NCBI RefSeq assembly: GCF_025802015.1
Contig: NZ_JAOYFC010000001.1
Span: forward strand, 1,364,001 to 1,428,000
Direction: 5' to 3'
Source: Falsihalocynthiibacter halioticoli
GTDB taxonomy: Bacteria > Pseudomonadota > Alphaproteobacteria > Rhodobacterales > Rhodobacteraceae
Length of the DNA: 64,000 bases
Each line of letters starts with the position of its first letter. Positions within the stretch are counted from its first letter, which is position 1. Below are positions 1-9,068 of the stretch, one piece after another. A program made the translations under genes and the position numbers. Under the pieces are notes generated by a model. It did not search any database. It saw only the letters and a program-made list of their open reading frames with translations, and was not told where the DNA came from.

Positions 1-362
1 GTGGGTTCTGGGCCGTCAGGGAATACATGCCCAAGGTGCGCCTTGCACACGTCGCAATGCACTTCGGTGCGGCGCATAAAGAACTTGCGATCCTCTTGGG
101 TGCCAATCGGCGCGTCCGGCATTGGGGCATAGAAACTCGGCCATCCCGTGCCGGATTCGTATTTCTGCGCCTGATCAAAAAGCGGTGTATCACAGCAAAT
201 GCAGCGGAAAACCCCGTCAACCTTAGGAAAATTGTCACAACTATGCGCGCGCTCTGTGCCGTGTTTTCGCGTGACTTTATACGCCTCCGGTGAAAGTTGC
301 GCGCGCCAATCGGCATCGCTTTTGATGATTTCCTGTGGGCGGGAGTCGGGCGCTTTGGCCAT
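1..362 (-). CDS. msrB: Peptide methionine-R-sulfoxide reductase MsrB (3' end cut by window)
   Basis: Reduces the R-epimer of methionine sulfoxide in proteins, using a catalytic cysteine and thioredoxin. The reading frame starts at the ATG whose first base is 362 on the minus strand and gives about 120 residues before the window ends. Visible family features are the KHGTERAHS stretch, the zinc-binding pair CICC and the second pair CDVC, the block GTGWPSFYAP, and HVFPDGP at the cut end. The catalytic RxCxNS segment that should follow lies outside the window, so activity cannot be judged. The downstream neighbour is not visible and the gene upstream is divergent, so it is transcribed independently of the acyltransferase at 498. 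Confidence 0.93.
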   Translation of the reverse strand, partial: MAKAPDSRPQEIIKSDADWRAQLSPEAYKVTRKHGTERAHSCDNFPKVDGVFRCICCDTPLFDQAQKYESGTGWPSFYAPMPDAPIGTQEDRKFFMRRTEVHCDVCKAHLGHVFPDGPEP

Positions 363-497
363 ATGTCAAATTCCTGTCACGTCTTGAGAGTAGGCTTCAC
401 ACATATCATATGAGAAGCTGACCCCGTTAAAAAAGCGGGCGCAGGAGCGGTTTACGCAATTGTGATATCGAACGGGTGAGGTTGAGGAGAGCGTCAA

Positions 498-1238
498 ATG
501 ACCATGCTAAAACAGGGCCGCTATCAAGCGCGTTTGGCCAAGACATCGCATGACATTGCTGCCGCCCAAGAGCTGCGTCACCGCGCGTTCTTTCAGGACG
601 AAGCGCAACGCGGCTTGGATCAGGACGAATTCGACGAGAAATGTAGCCATGTGCTCGTGTCGGATTTGAAGACAGGCCGTCTTGTCTGCTGTTTTCGCAT
701 GATGGAACTGGCCGATGGGCGTGGCATCACCAACAGCTATGCGGCGCAATATTACGAGCTATCCGCGCTCGCCGATTTTGATGGCCCGATTGTCGAGATG
801 GGGCGCTTTTGCGTTGATCCTTCGGAGAATTCGCCCGATATCCTGCGCGTTGCATGGGGCGCGATGACCGAGTTTGTCGATAGTCGAGGCGTGCAACTTT
901 TGTTTGGTTGTTCCTCGTTTAAAGGCACAGAGGCGGAGGCCTATTATGACGCCTTTGCCATGCTCAAGGAGCGCCATCTGGCGCCGAAACGATGGCTTCC
1001 CAAAGTGAAAGCGCCCGATGTGTTCCGTTTTGCCCAACGCCTGCGTCGCAAGCCTGATCCGAAGCGGGCGATGCGTTCCATGCCGCCATTGCTCAAAACA
1101 TATCTCGCTATGGGCGGATGGGTGAGTGATCATGCGGTGATTGATCCGGTGATGAACACGCTGCATGTGTTCACAGGGCTTGAGATCGGTGCAATTCCAC
1201 CGGCGCGACGACGTTTCCTTCAGGCGGCCACACGCTAG
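498..1238 (+). CDS. OlsB-like N-acyltransferase (ornithine/glutamine lipid type)
   Basis: A 246-residue GNAT-fold protein of the hemolysin-like/OlsB family, which attaches a 3-hydroxy-fatty acyl chain from acyl carrier protein to an amino acid to make a lyso-aminolipid. Seen in the sequence: the N-terminal block RLAKTSHDIAAAQELRHRAF and the core IVEMGRFCVDP, matching the family's ELGRSCVHP-type motif, then FGCSSFKGTE. A second family member at 52099 sits directly upstream of an OlsA-like acyltransferase and is the better OlsB candidate. This copy is therefore a paralogue and might act on another amino acid, as GlsB does with glutamine in marine Rhodobacteraceae. That substrate is inference. 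GAGGAGAG lies 5 to 12 bases before the ATG. It is probably monocistronic or shares a message with uup, 56 bases downstream. Confidence 0.8.
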   Translation: MTMLKQGRYQARLAKTSHDIAAAQELRHRAFFQDEAQRGLDQDEFDEKCSHVLVSDLKTGRLVCCFRMMELADGRGITNSYAAQYYELSALADFDGPIVEMGRFCVDPSENSPDILRVAWGAMTEFVDSRGVQLLFGCSSFKGTEAEAYYDAFAMLKERHLAPKRWLPKVKAPDVFRFAQRLRRKPDPKRAMRSMPPLLKTYLAMGGWVSDHAVIDPVMNTLHVFTGLEIGAIPPARRRFLQAATR

Positions 1239-1294
1239 AATTTCGCTATTCGCGCATTCCCGCGCTTGACCTTCGCCGCGCAGCCCACTAGCCG

Positions 1295-3130
1295 ATGGCC
1301 ATGGCACGTGTACCTCTTTTACAGCTTTCCGATATCGCGCTCGGTTTTGGCGGCGATCCGCTTTTCTCTTCGCTTGATCTTGTTGTGCAACCAGGCGACC
1401 GCGTGGCGCTTGTCGGGCGCAATGGCTCTGGTAAATCCACTTTGATGAAGGTCATGGCAGGGTTGGTGGAGCCTGATGATGGCAGTCGCGTTGTCCCGCA
1501 GGGTACTTCTGTTGGCTATATGGAGCAGGATCCAGACCTTAGCGGTTTTGCCACGCTTGGCGATTTCGCCGCAAGCGAGCTTGATCCGGCCGATGCCTAC
1601 CGCGTTGAAATGGTTGCCGAAGGGCTGAAATTCAAACCCGCAACAGAAGTTGCAGTTGCGTCGGGCGGGGAGCGGCGGCGAGCGGCCTTGGCCAAATTGC
1701 TGGCTGAAGCGCCGGATTTGATGCTGCTGGACGAGCCGACCAACCACCTTGATATCGAAGCCATCGGATGGCTTGAGGAGCAACTCAAAACAACGCGTGC
1801 GGGTTTTGTCCTTATTTCGCACGACCGCGCCTTCTTGAACGCGCTCACTCGCGCGACCCTCTGGGTTGATCGCGGGCAGGTACGTCGCCTTGAGAAGGGG
1901 TTCGCCCATTTCGAGGCATGGCGTGACAAAATCTGGGAAGACGAGGACATGCAGCGCCACAAGCTTGACCGCAAGATCAAGAGCGAGGCGCGATGGGCCG
2001 TTGAAGGCATTTCTGCGCGGCGCAAACGTAATCAGGGCCGCGTTCGCGCGCTTCAGGACTTACGGGCCGAACGTGCCAGCCAGATCAAACGCCAAGGCGC
2101 GGCCGCAATGGCGTTCGATGCCAGCCCTAAATCCGGTAAAAAGGTGATTGAAGCCGAGCACATCAGCAAAGCCTTTGACGGGAAGGTCATCCTACGCGAC
2201 TTCTCGATCAAGATCGCGCGCGGAGATCGCGTGGCTTTTGTAGGGCCGAATGGCGTAGGTAAAACCACGTTGCTCAAGATCCTTACGGGGCAGGAACCAC
2301 CAGATAGCGGCGAAGTAAAACTCGGCACCAAAATCGAAATGGTTGTGTTTGATCAAAATCGCGCGCAGCTTGATCCGGAGATGAGCCTGTGGGAAAGCCT
2401 CACCGGCGATCCCGATATGCGTGTGTCAGGTAAGGCCGATCAGGTCATGGTGCGCGGTAATCCGCGCCATGTGGTCGGGTATCTCAAGGATTTCCTATTT
2501 GACGAAAGCCGTGCGCGGGCGGCGGTGTCTTCTTTATCTGGTGGGGAAAAGGCGCGGCTTTTGCTGGCCAAGATCATGGCGCGGGAAAGCAATCTTCTGG
2601 TGCTTGACGAGCCGACCAACGACCTTGATGTGGAAACGCTCGACCTGCTCCAAGACTTGCTTGGCGAATACGACGGCACCGTGCTTCTGGTGAGCCACGA
2701 CCGTGATTTCCTTGACCGTGTGGCGCAAACGACAATTGCGATGGAAGGCGACGGAAACGCTACTGCCTACGCAGGTGGCTGGAGTGATTACCGCGCGCAA
2801 CGGGCCGAAACTGTGGACGTTGCGAAGCCGAGCGGTGCAAAGCCCAAAGCAAAATCGACGAAAGCGGATTCAGAGTCTGAGAAAACCGAAACGTCCAAGC
2901 AAACTGGACTTTCCTTTACAGAGCAGCACCGTCTTGAGGCGTTGCCCGATGAAATGGCGCGGCTAGAGGCCGAAATAGCCAAGCTTGAAGCATTCCTGTC
3001 GGACCCTGAAATGTTTACCAAAGAACCGGTGAAGTTCCAAAAAGGAACCGATGCACTCGTCGAACGCCAAGAGGCGCTCGCCAAGGCCGAGGAAGAATGG
3101 TTGATGCTTGAGGAAAAGGCTGAAGGCTAA
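1295..3130 (+). CDS. uup: ABC-F family ATPase Uup
   Basis: A soluble ATPase with two ABC domains in one chain and no membrane segments, typical of the ABC-F group that acts on ribosomes; the Uup branch also binds DNA and affects transposon excision. Domain 1 has Walker A GRNGSGKST at residues 41-49, the signature SGGERRRA near 123 and MLLDEPTNHLD. Domain 2 has GPNGVGKTT near 320, LSGGEKARL and LVLDEPTNDLD. A lysine-rich linker follows, then a C-terminal coiled coil (about 545-611) rich in Glu and Leu, the DNA-binding region that separates Uup from EttA. At 611 residues the length is normal for Uup. Methionines at codons 1 and 3 make the exact start ambiguous by two codons. Confidence 0.92.
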   Translation: MAMARVPLLQLSDIALGFGGDPLFSSLDLVVQPGDRVALVGRNGSGKSTLMKVMAGLVEPDDGSRVVPQGTSVGYMEQDPDLSGFATLGDFAASELDPADAYRVEMVAEGLKFKPATEVAVASGGERRRAALAKLLAEAPDLMLLDEPTNHLDIEAIGWLEEQLKTTRAGFVLISHDRAFLNALTRATLWVDRGQVRRLEKGFAHFEAWRDKIWEDEDMQRHKLDRKIKSEARWAVEGISARRKRNQGRVRALQDLRAERASQIKRQGAAAMAFDASPKSGKKVIEAEHISKAFDGKVILRDFSIKIARGDRVAFVGPNGVGKTTLLKILTGQEPPDSGEVKLGTKIEMVVFDQNRAQLDPEMSLWESLTGDPDMRVSGKADQVMVRGNPRHVVGYLKDFLFDESRARAAVSSLSGGEKARLLLAKIMARESNLLVLDEPTNDLDVETLDLLQDLLGEYDGTVLLVSHDRDFLDRVAQTTIAMEGDGNATAYAGGWSDYRAQRAETVDVAKPSGAKPKAKSTKADSESEKTETSKQTGLSFTEQHRLEALPDEMARLEAEIAKLEAFLSDPEMFTKEPVKFQKGTDALVERQEALAKAEEEWLMLEEKAEG

Positions 3131-3143
3131 GCGCGCGCAGGCG

Positions 3144-3899
3144 TTATTGCATCCGCAAACCACCATCAAGCCGGATCACTTCGGCATTGAGGTAGGGGTG
3201 CGAGATGATGAACTCTGCCAGCCGCGCGTATTCTTCGCCAGAGCCAAGGCGCTTGGGGTGCAGCACGTCTTTTGACAGTTCTGTGATCATGTCCTCACCG
3301 AGGCTTTCGAGCATCGGTGTCAGGAAAATTCCCGGAGCAATGGCCATGACGCGAATACCGGTTCGTGCCAAATCGCGCGCCATCGGGAGCGACATGCCCG
3401 CGATCCCTGCTTTAGACGCCGCATAGGCTGCTTGCCCACGTTGCCCGTCGAAGGCAGCGACAGACGCTGTATTCACGATCACGCCGCGCTCGCCATCTGC
3501 GTTCGGCTCGTTCTCTGCCATCACTTCTGCTGCGAGGCGGGCAACGTTGAAGCTGCCGACAAGGTTAATGTCGATTGTGCGCTGGAAGTCGGCAAGCGGG
3601 AAGGGGCCTTTTTTGCCCAATGTCGAAGCTCCGGTAACAATACCAGCGCAGTTAACCACCGCCGTGATGCCCCCCATGGCGGATTTCGCCGCTGCGACGG
3701 CCTTTGCAGTGGAAGCTTCGTCAGACACATCAACTTCGGCGAAATGCGCGCCTGTTTCTTTGGCCATTGCTTCGCCTTTGTCGGCGTCGCGGTCAAAGAT
3801 CGTAACCTGCGCGCCTTTTGACAAAAGGTAACGTGCGGTTGCTCCGCCAAGCCCGGAAGCGCCGCCAGTCACGATTGCTTTTGCCGAAGTAATGTCCAT
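3144..3899 (-). CDS. SDR-family 3-hydroxyacyl-CoA dehydrogenase-like protein
   Basis: A 251-residue short-chain dehydrogenase/reductase. The NAD(P)-binding motif TGGASGLG is at residues 11-18, the NNAG-type segment reads NCAG, and the catalytic Ser...YAASK set lies near 143-161. The overall pattern (DITSAKAIVTGG at the start and RLDGGLRMQ at the end) fits the type II 3-hydroxyacyl-CoA / 2-methyl-3-hydroxybutyryl-CoA dehydrogenase group, which oxidises hydroxyacyl-CoA in fatty acid or isoleucine breakdown. Exact substrate is inferred. The frame stays open upstream to 3956, but GGTGGAGAC lies just before the ATG at 3899 and the homologous part begins there, so that start is chosen. It converges with uup with only 13 bases between the stops. 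Confidence 0.85.
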   Translation of the reverse strand: MDITSAKAIVTGGASGLGGATARYLLSKGAQVTIFDRDADKGEAMAKETGAHFAEVDVSDEASTAKAVAAAKSAMGGITAVVNCAGIVTGASTLGKKGPFPLADFQRTIDINLVGSFNVARLAAEVMAENEPNADGERGVIVNTASVAAFDGQRGQAAYAASKAGIAGMSLPMARDLARTGIRVMAIAPGIFLTPMLESLGEDMITELSKDVLHPKRLGSGEEYARLAEFIISHPYLNAEVIRLDGGLRMQ

Positions 3900-3971
3900 T
3901 TGTTGTCTCCACCCATGAATTGAACAACTGTTCAATAACGTGGATATGCAGTCCAATCAAGCGTTACGCAC

Positions 3972-4886
3972 CTACCAACGCCCTGATGCGCCGCCGCCCG
4001 AACTGCTGCCACCGCTAAACCCGCCGGAACTTGAGCTTGAACTGCTGGATTTGGTCGAAATGACATAGGGTGTTGAGGTGTGATAGCCGCAGTGCGGGCA
4101 ATCAACCAATGTTTCGCCGCGCCCTGTGGTGCTTCGGGTTGCGGCTTGCACTGTTTTGCGTTGGCGCTTCATGCCTGCAACGCCACATTGCGGGCAGGGT
4201 TTGCGTGCAAAGCGCATGGCGGAGATTTTGGGGGCGAGCAGCCCGCCGCCCATGAAAGCTGCGAAGATGCCGAAAAAAAGAAATAGCGGCCAATTGCTTT
4301 CACCAGAAGGCGCTTGCCGTTCGGGCGGTTCCTGCCCTTGATTGAATGGATACGCAATCTGATCGATTGTGGCTTGGGTTCCGTCGAGAATCCCTTTGGC
4401 GAAATTGCCCTCCTTGAAATCGGGTGTCATGTAATAGTGGATCACGTCGCTGGCGAGATAGTCATAGCTTTCGGGATATCCTGCGCCCAACTCAATCCGC
4501 ATCTGTCTGTCGTCTTTCGCGACAAGGATCAGGATGCCATCGTTGCGCTCTGGATCACCAATACCCCACTGATTGAACAGCCCGGTCGCGAAAGGTTCGA
4601 TTTCAGGCCAGTTTCCATAGTCCATCATCGTGTCGAGTGTCAGCACAGTAATCTCAACTCCGCTTTCCTCGCGGTAGTCCTTGAGCAGTGTTTCAACTCC
4701 CGCTTCGTCCTCTGGCGGGAGTAGATCGGCGTAGTCATTCACATAGGGGCTTTGCCAATCCGGAAATTGCTGAGCAGTAGCAGGAACCGCAATTAAGATC
4801 AGGATTGCGATACCGGCAAGAGTAAGCACAGCATGTTTGATCCATGACTTTGATGCCGAGAAACCAAAGATGGGGAGAGACAGCAC
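3972..4886 (-). CDS. TPM-domain membrane protein with zinc-ribbon and Ser/Gly tail
   Basis: A 304-residue envelope protein. Residues 1-38 form an N-terminal hydrophobic signal or anchor ending in AVPATAQ. A TPM domain follows (VNDYADLLPPEDEAGVE through the GAGYPESYDY region), the fold found in YgcG proteins and plant TLP18.3. A second hydrophobic stretch near residue 200 (WPLFLFFGIFAAF) precedes a cytoplasmic part with two CPxCG knuckles about 35 residues apart, resembling a zinc ribbon. The protein ends in a run of serines and glycines. The start is GTG at 4886, supported by AGGAGGG ten bases upstream. TPM proteins are linked to photosystem repair in plants; the bacterial role is unsettled. 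The SDR gene follows 72 bases downstream on the same strand. Confidence 0.85.
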   Translation of the reverse strand: MLSLPIFGFSASKSWIKHAVLTLAGIAILILIAVPATAQQFPDWQSPYVNDYADLLPPEDEAGVETLLKDYREESGVEITVLTLDTMMDYGNWPEIEPFATGLFNQWGIGDPERNDGILILVAKDDRQMRIELGAGYPESYDYLASDVIHYYMTPDFKEGNFAKGILDGTQATIDQIAYPFNQGQEPPERQAPSGESNWPLFLFFGIFAAFMGGGLLAPKISAMRFARKPCPQCGVAGMKRQRKTVQAATRSTTGRGETLVDCPHCGYHTSTPYVISTKSSSSSSSSGGFSGGSSSGGGASGRW

Positions 4887-4991
4887 TTAAACCCTCCTGC
4901 TAATAATGGGACCGCGATTTCGGCCTCTAGAATATCGAAAATGAATGCGTGAGTTTAGCGCTGTTGCCATCTTCAAATCAACTGTGATGGG

Positions 4992-6386
4992 CTAGGATAC
5001 TGCGCCCTCCGTCAACTCCTTGAGAACCTTGGGTATCATCATCACATCGTCGCGGGTGCAATCAAACTGACCAACCTGAACACGAATGACGAAGCGGTCT
5101 TCATGGGTTGTTTGGGTCAGATAGATTCGCCCGTCGCGGTTGATTTTGTCGAGCAATTCGGCGGTCTCGGCGTCGGATTTATAGGCGAAGGTAAAGAGCG
5201 AAAGGCGCTGCTCTGTGGGCAGTGTGAACCCTTCAAGCGCACCAATCTCTTCGCGCGCCTCTTGTGCCCATGCCACGTGATTTCGAATTCGTGTGCGTAG
5301 CCCGTCGAGCCCATAGGCCCGTAGGGTGAACCAGATTTTGAGTGCGCGGAACCGACGTCCAAGCGGCACGGTCCATTCGTTGTAGTTTACGATTTCATCC
5401 TGCCCTTGGGTTTTCAGGTATTCAGGGCGTAGGCCAAGTGTGCGGATTTGATTGGTTGGGTCTGGCATGAATTGCACAGCGCAATCAAATTGCACACCAA
5501 GCCATTTGTGCGGGTTAAATACAACGGAATCCGCGGCTTCTACACCTTCCCAAAGTGGGCGAAACTCTTCGCAAATCATCGCGCTACCGGCCCATGCGGC
5601 GTCCACGTGGGTCATGAGGTTGTGCGCTTTTGCAATCTTGATGCAGGCGGCCAATGGATCGCATGCGCCAATCGACGTGCCACCCGTGCAAAGCACCACG
5701 CCAGCGGGTGTATATCCGGCGGTAATATCTGCGAGAATAGCGGCGCTAAGCGCCTCTGGGCCCATGCCGTAATCATCGCGTGTCGGGACTTTGACGAGGT
5801 TCTCTTGTCCGATGCCCGCAATGCGGACGGCCTTATCAACCGAGCTATGAGTTTGCGCAGAAGCATAGATGCGCAGGCGCGGAGAGGCAGAGAGGCCCGC
5901 TGTGTTGCCGTTAAATTCAAGCGCCCGCTCGCGCATGGTCAGTATTGCGGAAAGCGTGGCGGTTGTGGCGCTGTCGTGGATGGTGCCGGTGAACGTGTCT
6001 GGCAAGCCAAGCGCTTTGGTTAGCCAGTGGATCATCACGGCTTCGATCTCGTTTGCTGCCGGAGCCGTCTGCCAAAGCATCGCTTGCCCCGCGATCGCGT
6101 TGGCCAACTGTTCCGCGAGCATCGATGCAGGCGAGGCATTGGCAGGGAAATAGGCGAAGAAACGCGGATGTTGCCAATGGGTCGTCGCGCCGGGAACAAT
6201 GCGCTCGAAGTCAGCGAAAATTTCGGTGAGCGGATCAGCCGCTTCCGGTGGCGTGTCCGGGAGTTGCGCCGAAACATCACCGGGGGCCACATCAGGCCGC
6301 ACAGGGCGATCTCGCAGGGAATTGTGATAGTCGCGCGCCCAATCGGCGGCGATTTTGGACCAATGGGCGAGGTCGTCGTGGTTCAT
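4992..6386 (-). CDS. Group II PLP-dependent amino acid decarboxylase
   Basis: A 464-residue pyridoxal-phosphate enzyme of the aromatic-L-amino-acid/histidine decarboxylase superfamily. The N-terminal WQHPRFFAYFP block, the HVDAAW cofactor-contact segment (THVDAAWAG, near residue 260) and the Schiff-base lysine in NPHKWLG at residue 294 are all present and in order. Length is normal. It removes the carboxylate from an amino acid to give an amine or, in close relatives, phenylacetaldehyde; the substrate (Trp, Phe, Tyr, DOPA or other) cannot be read from the sequence. The PEP-mutase-like gene upstream ends 21 bases before its start, so the two are likely co-transcribed. Confidence 0.88.
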   Translation of the reverse strand: MNHDDLAHWSKIAADWARDYHNSLRDRPVRPDVAPGDVSAQLPDTPPEAADPLTEIFADFERIVPGATTHWQHPRFFAYFPANASPASMLAEQLANAIAGQAMLWQTAPAANEIEAVMIHWLTKALGLPDTFTGTIHDSATTATLSAILTMRERALEFNGNTAGLSASPRLRIYASAQTHSSVDKAVRIAGIGQENLVKVPTRDDYGMGPEALSAAILADITAGYTPAGVVLCTGGTSIGACDPLAACIKIAKAHNLMTHVDAAWAGSAMICEEFRPLWEGVEAADSVVFNPHKWLGVQFDCAVQFMPDPTNQIRTLGLRPEYLKTQGQDEIVNYNEWTVPLGRRFRALKIWFTLRAYGLDGLRTRIRNHVAWAQEAREEIGALEGFTLPTEQRLSLFTFAYKSDAETAELLDKINRDGRIYLTQTTHEDRFVIRVQVGQFDCTRDDVMMIPKVLKELTEGAVS

Positions 6387-6407
6387 ATATGGCCTATGGT
6401 TTGGGGC

Positions 6408-7220
6408 TTATGGTTTAAGCAGCGCGTCGATTTTTGCTCCTGATATGCCATTGGCGAGCGGGGTGAAATCCCCTTCGGTCAGCATAGCGGTTGCTGCGTC
6501 AAAAAGCGTCCGGTGCGTGGCGCGGGCGAGGGCGGAGCCAAGCGAGATGCGGGCCACGCCAATTTCGGCATATTCAGCCAACCCGTGTTGCGCATAAGGG
6601 CCAGCACAGAGCGCGTTGAGCGGTGCCGAGGTTTGTGCGGCGAGGGCCTTGAGATCGTCCCAGCTCTTGGGCATTGGTACATAGAGGCCATCCGCGCCCG
6701 CCGCCTCGAAGGCCTGAATACGGGCAAGCGACTCTGCGTGGTCGTAGAGGTCGAGCATCACGCCATCTGCCCGCGCCACGAGAAAAAAATCTTGGGGGAG
6801 GGCGCGCGCCGCTGCCGCCGCCGCGCGGATGCGTTCAACCGCGATATCGCGCTCGTATGTGGTGTTTTCGGCAAGGCGTGTGTCTTCGATACATATGCCC
6901 GCAAGCCCGACTTCGGCGGCAAGGCGAACGGTTTCGGCAACCGTTTCGGGATCATCGCCAAAGCCGTTCTCAAAATCGCCGGAAACGGGTACGTTAACAG
7001 CCGCAACCAGTTCTTGCGCATGGGCCAAGGCCTGATCGCGTGTGACGGTGCCATCGGGCAAACCGAGCGTAAAGGCGTGTGCGGCAGAAGATGTTGCGAT
7101 TGCCCGCGCGCCAAGGTTGGCCAATACCTTCGCGCTGCCAATGTCCCACGCATTGGCCAGCACAAAGGGCGCACCTTTACGGTGCAACGCGCGAAAAACG
7201 GCTCCCTGATCCTGTGGCAT
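6408..7220 (-). CDS. Isocitrate lyase/PEP-mutase family protein
   Basis: A 270-residue (beta/alpha)8 protein of the isocitrate lyase/phosphonomutase superfamily. It starts FRALHRKGAPFVLANAWD, then has ATSSAAHAFTLGLPDG, the DFENGFGDDP metal-binding segment and GICIEDT, the usual order for this family. It lacks the KKCGH catalytic loop of true isocitrate lyase, so C-C lyase or PEP-mutase-like chemistry on a small oxo-acid is the reasonable guess; the substrate is unknown. The start has AGGAGGAG ideally spaced. It is transcribed first in a two-gene unit with the PLP decarboxylase. Confidence 0.82.
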   Translation of the reverse strand: MPQDQGAVFRALHRKGAPFVLANAWDIGSAKVLANLGARAIATSSAAHAFTLGLPDGTVTRDQALAHAQELVAAVNVPVSGDFENGFGDDPETVAETVRLAAEVGLAGICIEDTRLAENTTYERDIAVERIRAAAAAARALPQDFFLVARADGVMLDLYDHAESLARIQAFEAAGADGLYVPMPKSWDDLKALAAQTSAPLNALCAGPYAQHGLAEYAEIGVARISLGSALARATHRTLFDAATAMLTEGDFTPLANGISGAKIDALLKP

Positions 7221-7459
7221 GGCGGCTCCTCCTATATCTGCGTGACCGTAATGTCAGCACTCCTGACCCGTCAAGGCGCTTGGCAGGGCAGGCTTTCGTT
7301 GATAGACAGCGTTCATGAGAAAACAAAACATTACAATCTGTATTTGTATTCCCTGCTAACATCATTTGCGGGCGCACTTCTCATTTTCATTTGAAATCAA
7401 AGTTGTTATGTCCGCAGCACGCTGGATTTATGCGCATGCCGCGCCGCTACGAGGACCAA

Positions 7460-8839
7460 ATGTACGACATACATCTGCACAACACGAAAACCCGTAAGAA
7501 AGAGCTGTTTACGCCGCTCGATGACAAGAATGTGCGGATGTATGTGTGCGGGCCGACGGTTTATGACCGCGCCCATCTTGGCAACGCACGCCCAGTGATT
7601 GTGTTTGATGTACTGCAACGGCTGCTGCGGCATCGGTATGGCGCGGAGCATGTGAAGTATGTGCGCAACTTTACGGATGTTGACGACAAGATCAACGCCC
7701 GCGCCCGCGAAACAGGGCGCTCGATTGCCGAGATTTGCGACGAAACAATCGGCTGGTTCCTTGAGGATATGGGGGCCGTCGGCGCAGAAGAGCCGGACGA
7801 GATGCCGCGCGCGACAGCCTATATCGAAGAAATGAAAAAGATGATCGAAGGGTTGGTCTTAAGTGGCCATGCCTATCCCGCTGAAAAGCATGTGCTGTTT
7901 TCGGTCGAAAGCTACAAGGACTATGGCGCGCTTTCGGGCCGATCGGTTGACGATATGATCGCCGGAGCGCGGGTCGAGGTTGCGCCTTATAAGCGGAACC
8001 CCATGGATTTTGTGCTTTGGAAACCGTCGGATGCCGAAACGCCGGGCTGGGATTCGGATTGGGGCTACGGGCGTCCGGGGTGGCACATCGAGTGTTCAGC
8101 AATGGCTTATGAGCTTTTGGGTGAAAGTTTTGATATCCATGGCGGCGGTAATGACCTGATGTTCCCGCACCACGAAAACGAGGTTGCCCAAAGTTGCTGC
8201 GCGCACCCCGAAGGCGACTTTGCCAAGGTCTGGATGCACAATGAAATGCTACAGGTCGAAGGTAAGAAAATGTCGAAATCGCTCGGCAATTTCTTCACCG
8301 TGCGTGATCTGCTGGACCAAGGCGTTCCTGGCGAGGTCATCCGCTTTGTGATGCTCTCGACCCATTATCGAAAACCAATGGATTGGACAGAAAAGAAGCG
8401 CAAAGAGGCGGAAGCTACGCTTCGCAAGTGGCGAAAACAATTGGACGGCGTGGAGACAAATGCCCGTCCACCTAGCGTTGAAGTTATGGCCGCTTTGTCA
8501 GATGACCTTAATACTCCGCGCGCGATCACTGAACTTCATCGACTTTCACGCGATGACAAGAAGGAAGAGCTTTTTGCAAGTTTGCTAGTGCTAGGGTTCG
8601 GTGATGATTGGAAGAGTGGCTTGTACCGCGATATCGAGTATTTCGCGCTGTTAGAGCCATTAGAAGTTAAATTTACACAGCTTAGAGCGAAGGCTATGGA
8701 GACCAAGGATTTCACCGAAGTTGATGCATTGAAATCAGCGTTGTTGGCGGCTGGTGTCGAGGTGAAGATGTCGCGCGAGGGTGTTGAGCTTTCGGCTGGT
8801 CCGGATTTCGATCCCACAAAGTTGGAGGGGTTGGAATGA
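7460..8839 (+). CDS. cysS: Cysteinyl-tRNA synthetase
   Basis: Class I aminoacyl-tRNA synthetase that charges tRNA-Cys. Residues 30-42 read CGPTVYDRAHLGN, containing a zinc-ligand cysteine and the HIGH-equivalent HLGN; HIECSAM and FPHHENE carry further zinc and active-site residues, and KMSKS lies near residue 270. The frame remains open back to 7391, but the conserved protein begins MYDIHLHNT at 7460, preceded by GAGGA at a good distance, giving 459 residues. The stop overlaps the ATG of a 78-codon frame (8836-9072) made almost wholly of a palindromic element. The C-terminal part is A/T-richer than the N-terminal half, but the frame is intact. Confidence 0.96.
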   Translation: MYDIHLHNTKTRKKELFTPLDDKNVRMYVCGPTVYDRAHLGNARPVIVFDVLQRLLRHRYGAEHVKYVRNFTDVDDKINARARETGRSIAEICDETIGWFLEDMGAVGAEEPDEMPRATAYIEEMKKMIEGLVLSGHAYPAEKHVLFSVESYKDYGALSGRSVDDMIAGARVEVAPYKRNPMDFVLWKPSDAETPGWDSDWGYGRPGWHIECSAMAYELLGESFDIHGGGNDLMFPHHENEVAQSCCAHPEGDFAKVWMHNEMLQVEGKKMSKSLGNFFTVRDLLDQGVPGEVIRFVMLSTHYRKPMDWTEKKRKEAEATLRKWRKQLDGVETNARPPSVEVMAALSDDLNTPRAITELHRLSRDDKKEELFASLLVLGFGDDWKSGLYRDIEYFALLEPLEVKFTQLRAKAMETKDFTEVDALKSALLAAGVEVKMSREGVELSAGPDFDPTKLEGLE

Positions 8840-8866
8840 TTGGAAATGGAATAGAGGTCAGCACGC

Positions 8867-9037
8867 GACCCTGGGTGGGTGCGAAGCGCCCTCCCGTGGG
8901 GAGGGTCGGGCGCCGGCCGGGCTTTCAGCCCGTCCGATTTCGTTTTAGGGCCGAGAACCAGAGTTTTCTCATGACGCGTGACCTCACAATCGCTTTGCCC
9001 TCGCTCGAGGGCGGGGGCTTTACCCCCACCCGCGGTC
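8867..9037. repeat. Palindromic foldback element between cysS and cimA
   Basis: A roughly 170-base stretch with nested inverted repeats. Outer arms are GACC (8867-8870) with GGTC (9034-9037), then GGGTGGG (8873-8879) with CCCACCC (9025-9031), AAGC (8884-8887) with GCTT (9017-9020), and GCCCTC (8888-8893) with GAGGGC (9007-9012). Inside is a separate perfect hairpin, CGGGCTTTCAGCCCG (8918-8932). The element lies in an open frame (8836-9072, 78 codons) whose start overlaps the cysS stop and whose stop overlaps the cimA start, each by ATGA. The encoded peptide is Arg/Pro/Gly-rich and matches nothing I know. It looks like an intergenic palindromic repeat or MITE remnant rather than a protein gene; whether it is repeated elsewhere in the genome cannot be seen here. 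Confidence 0.6.
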
Positions 9038-9068
9038 AGGTGCCGCCCTCAGCATTTGAGGTGAGCCA

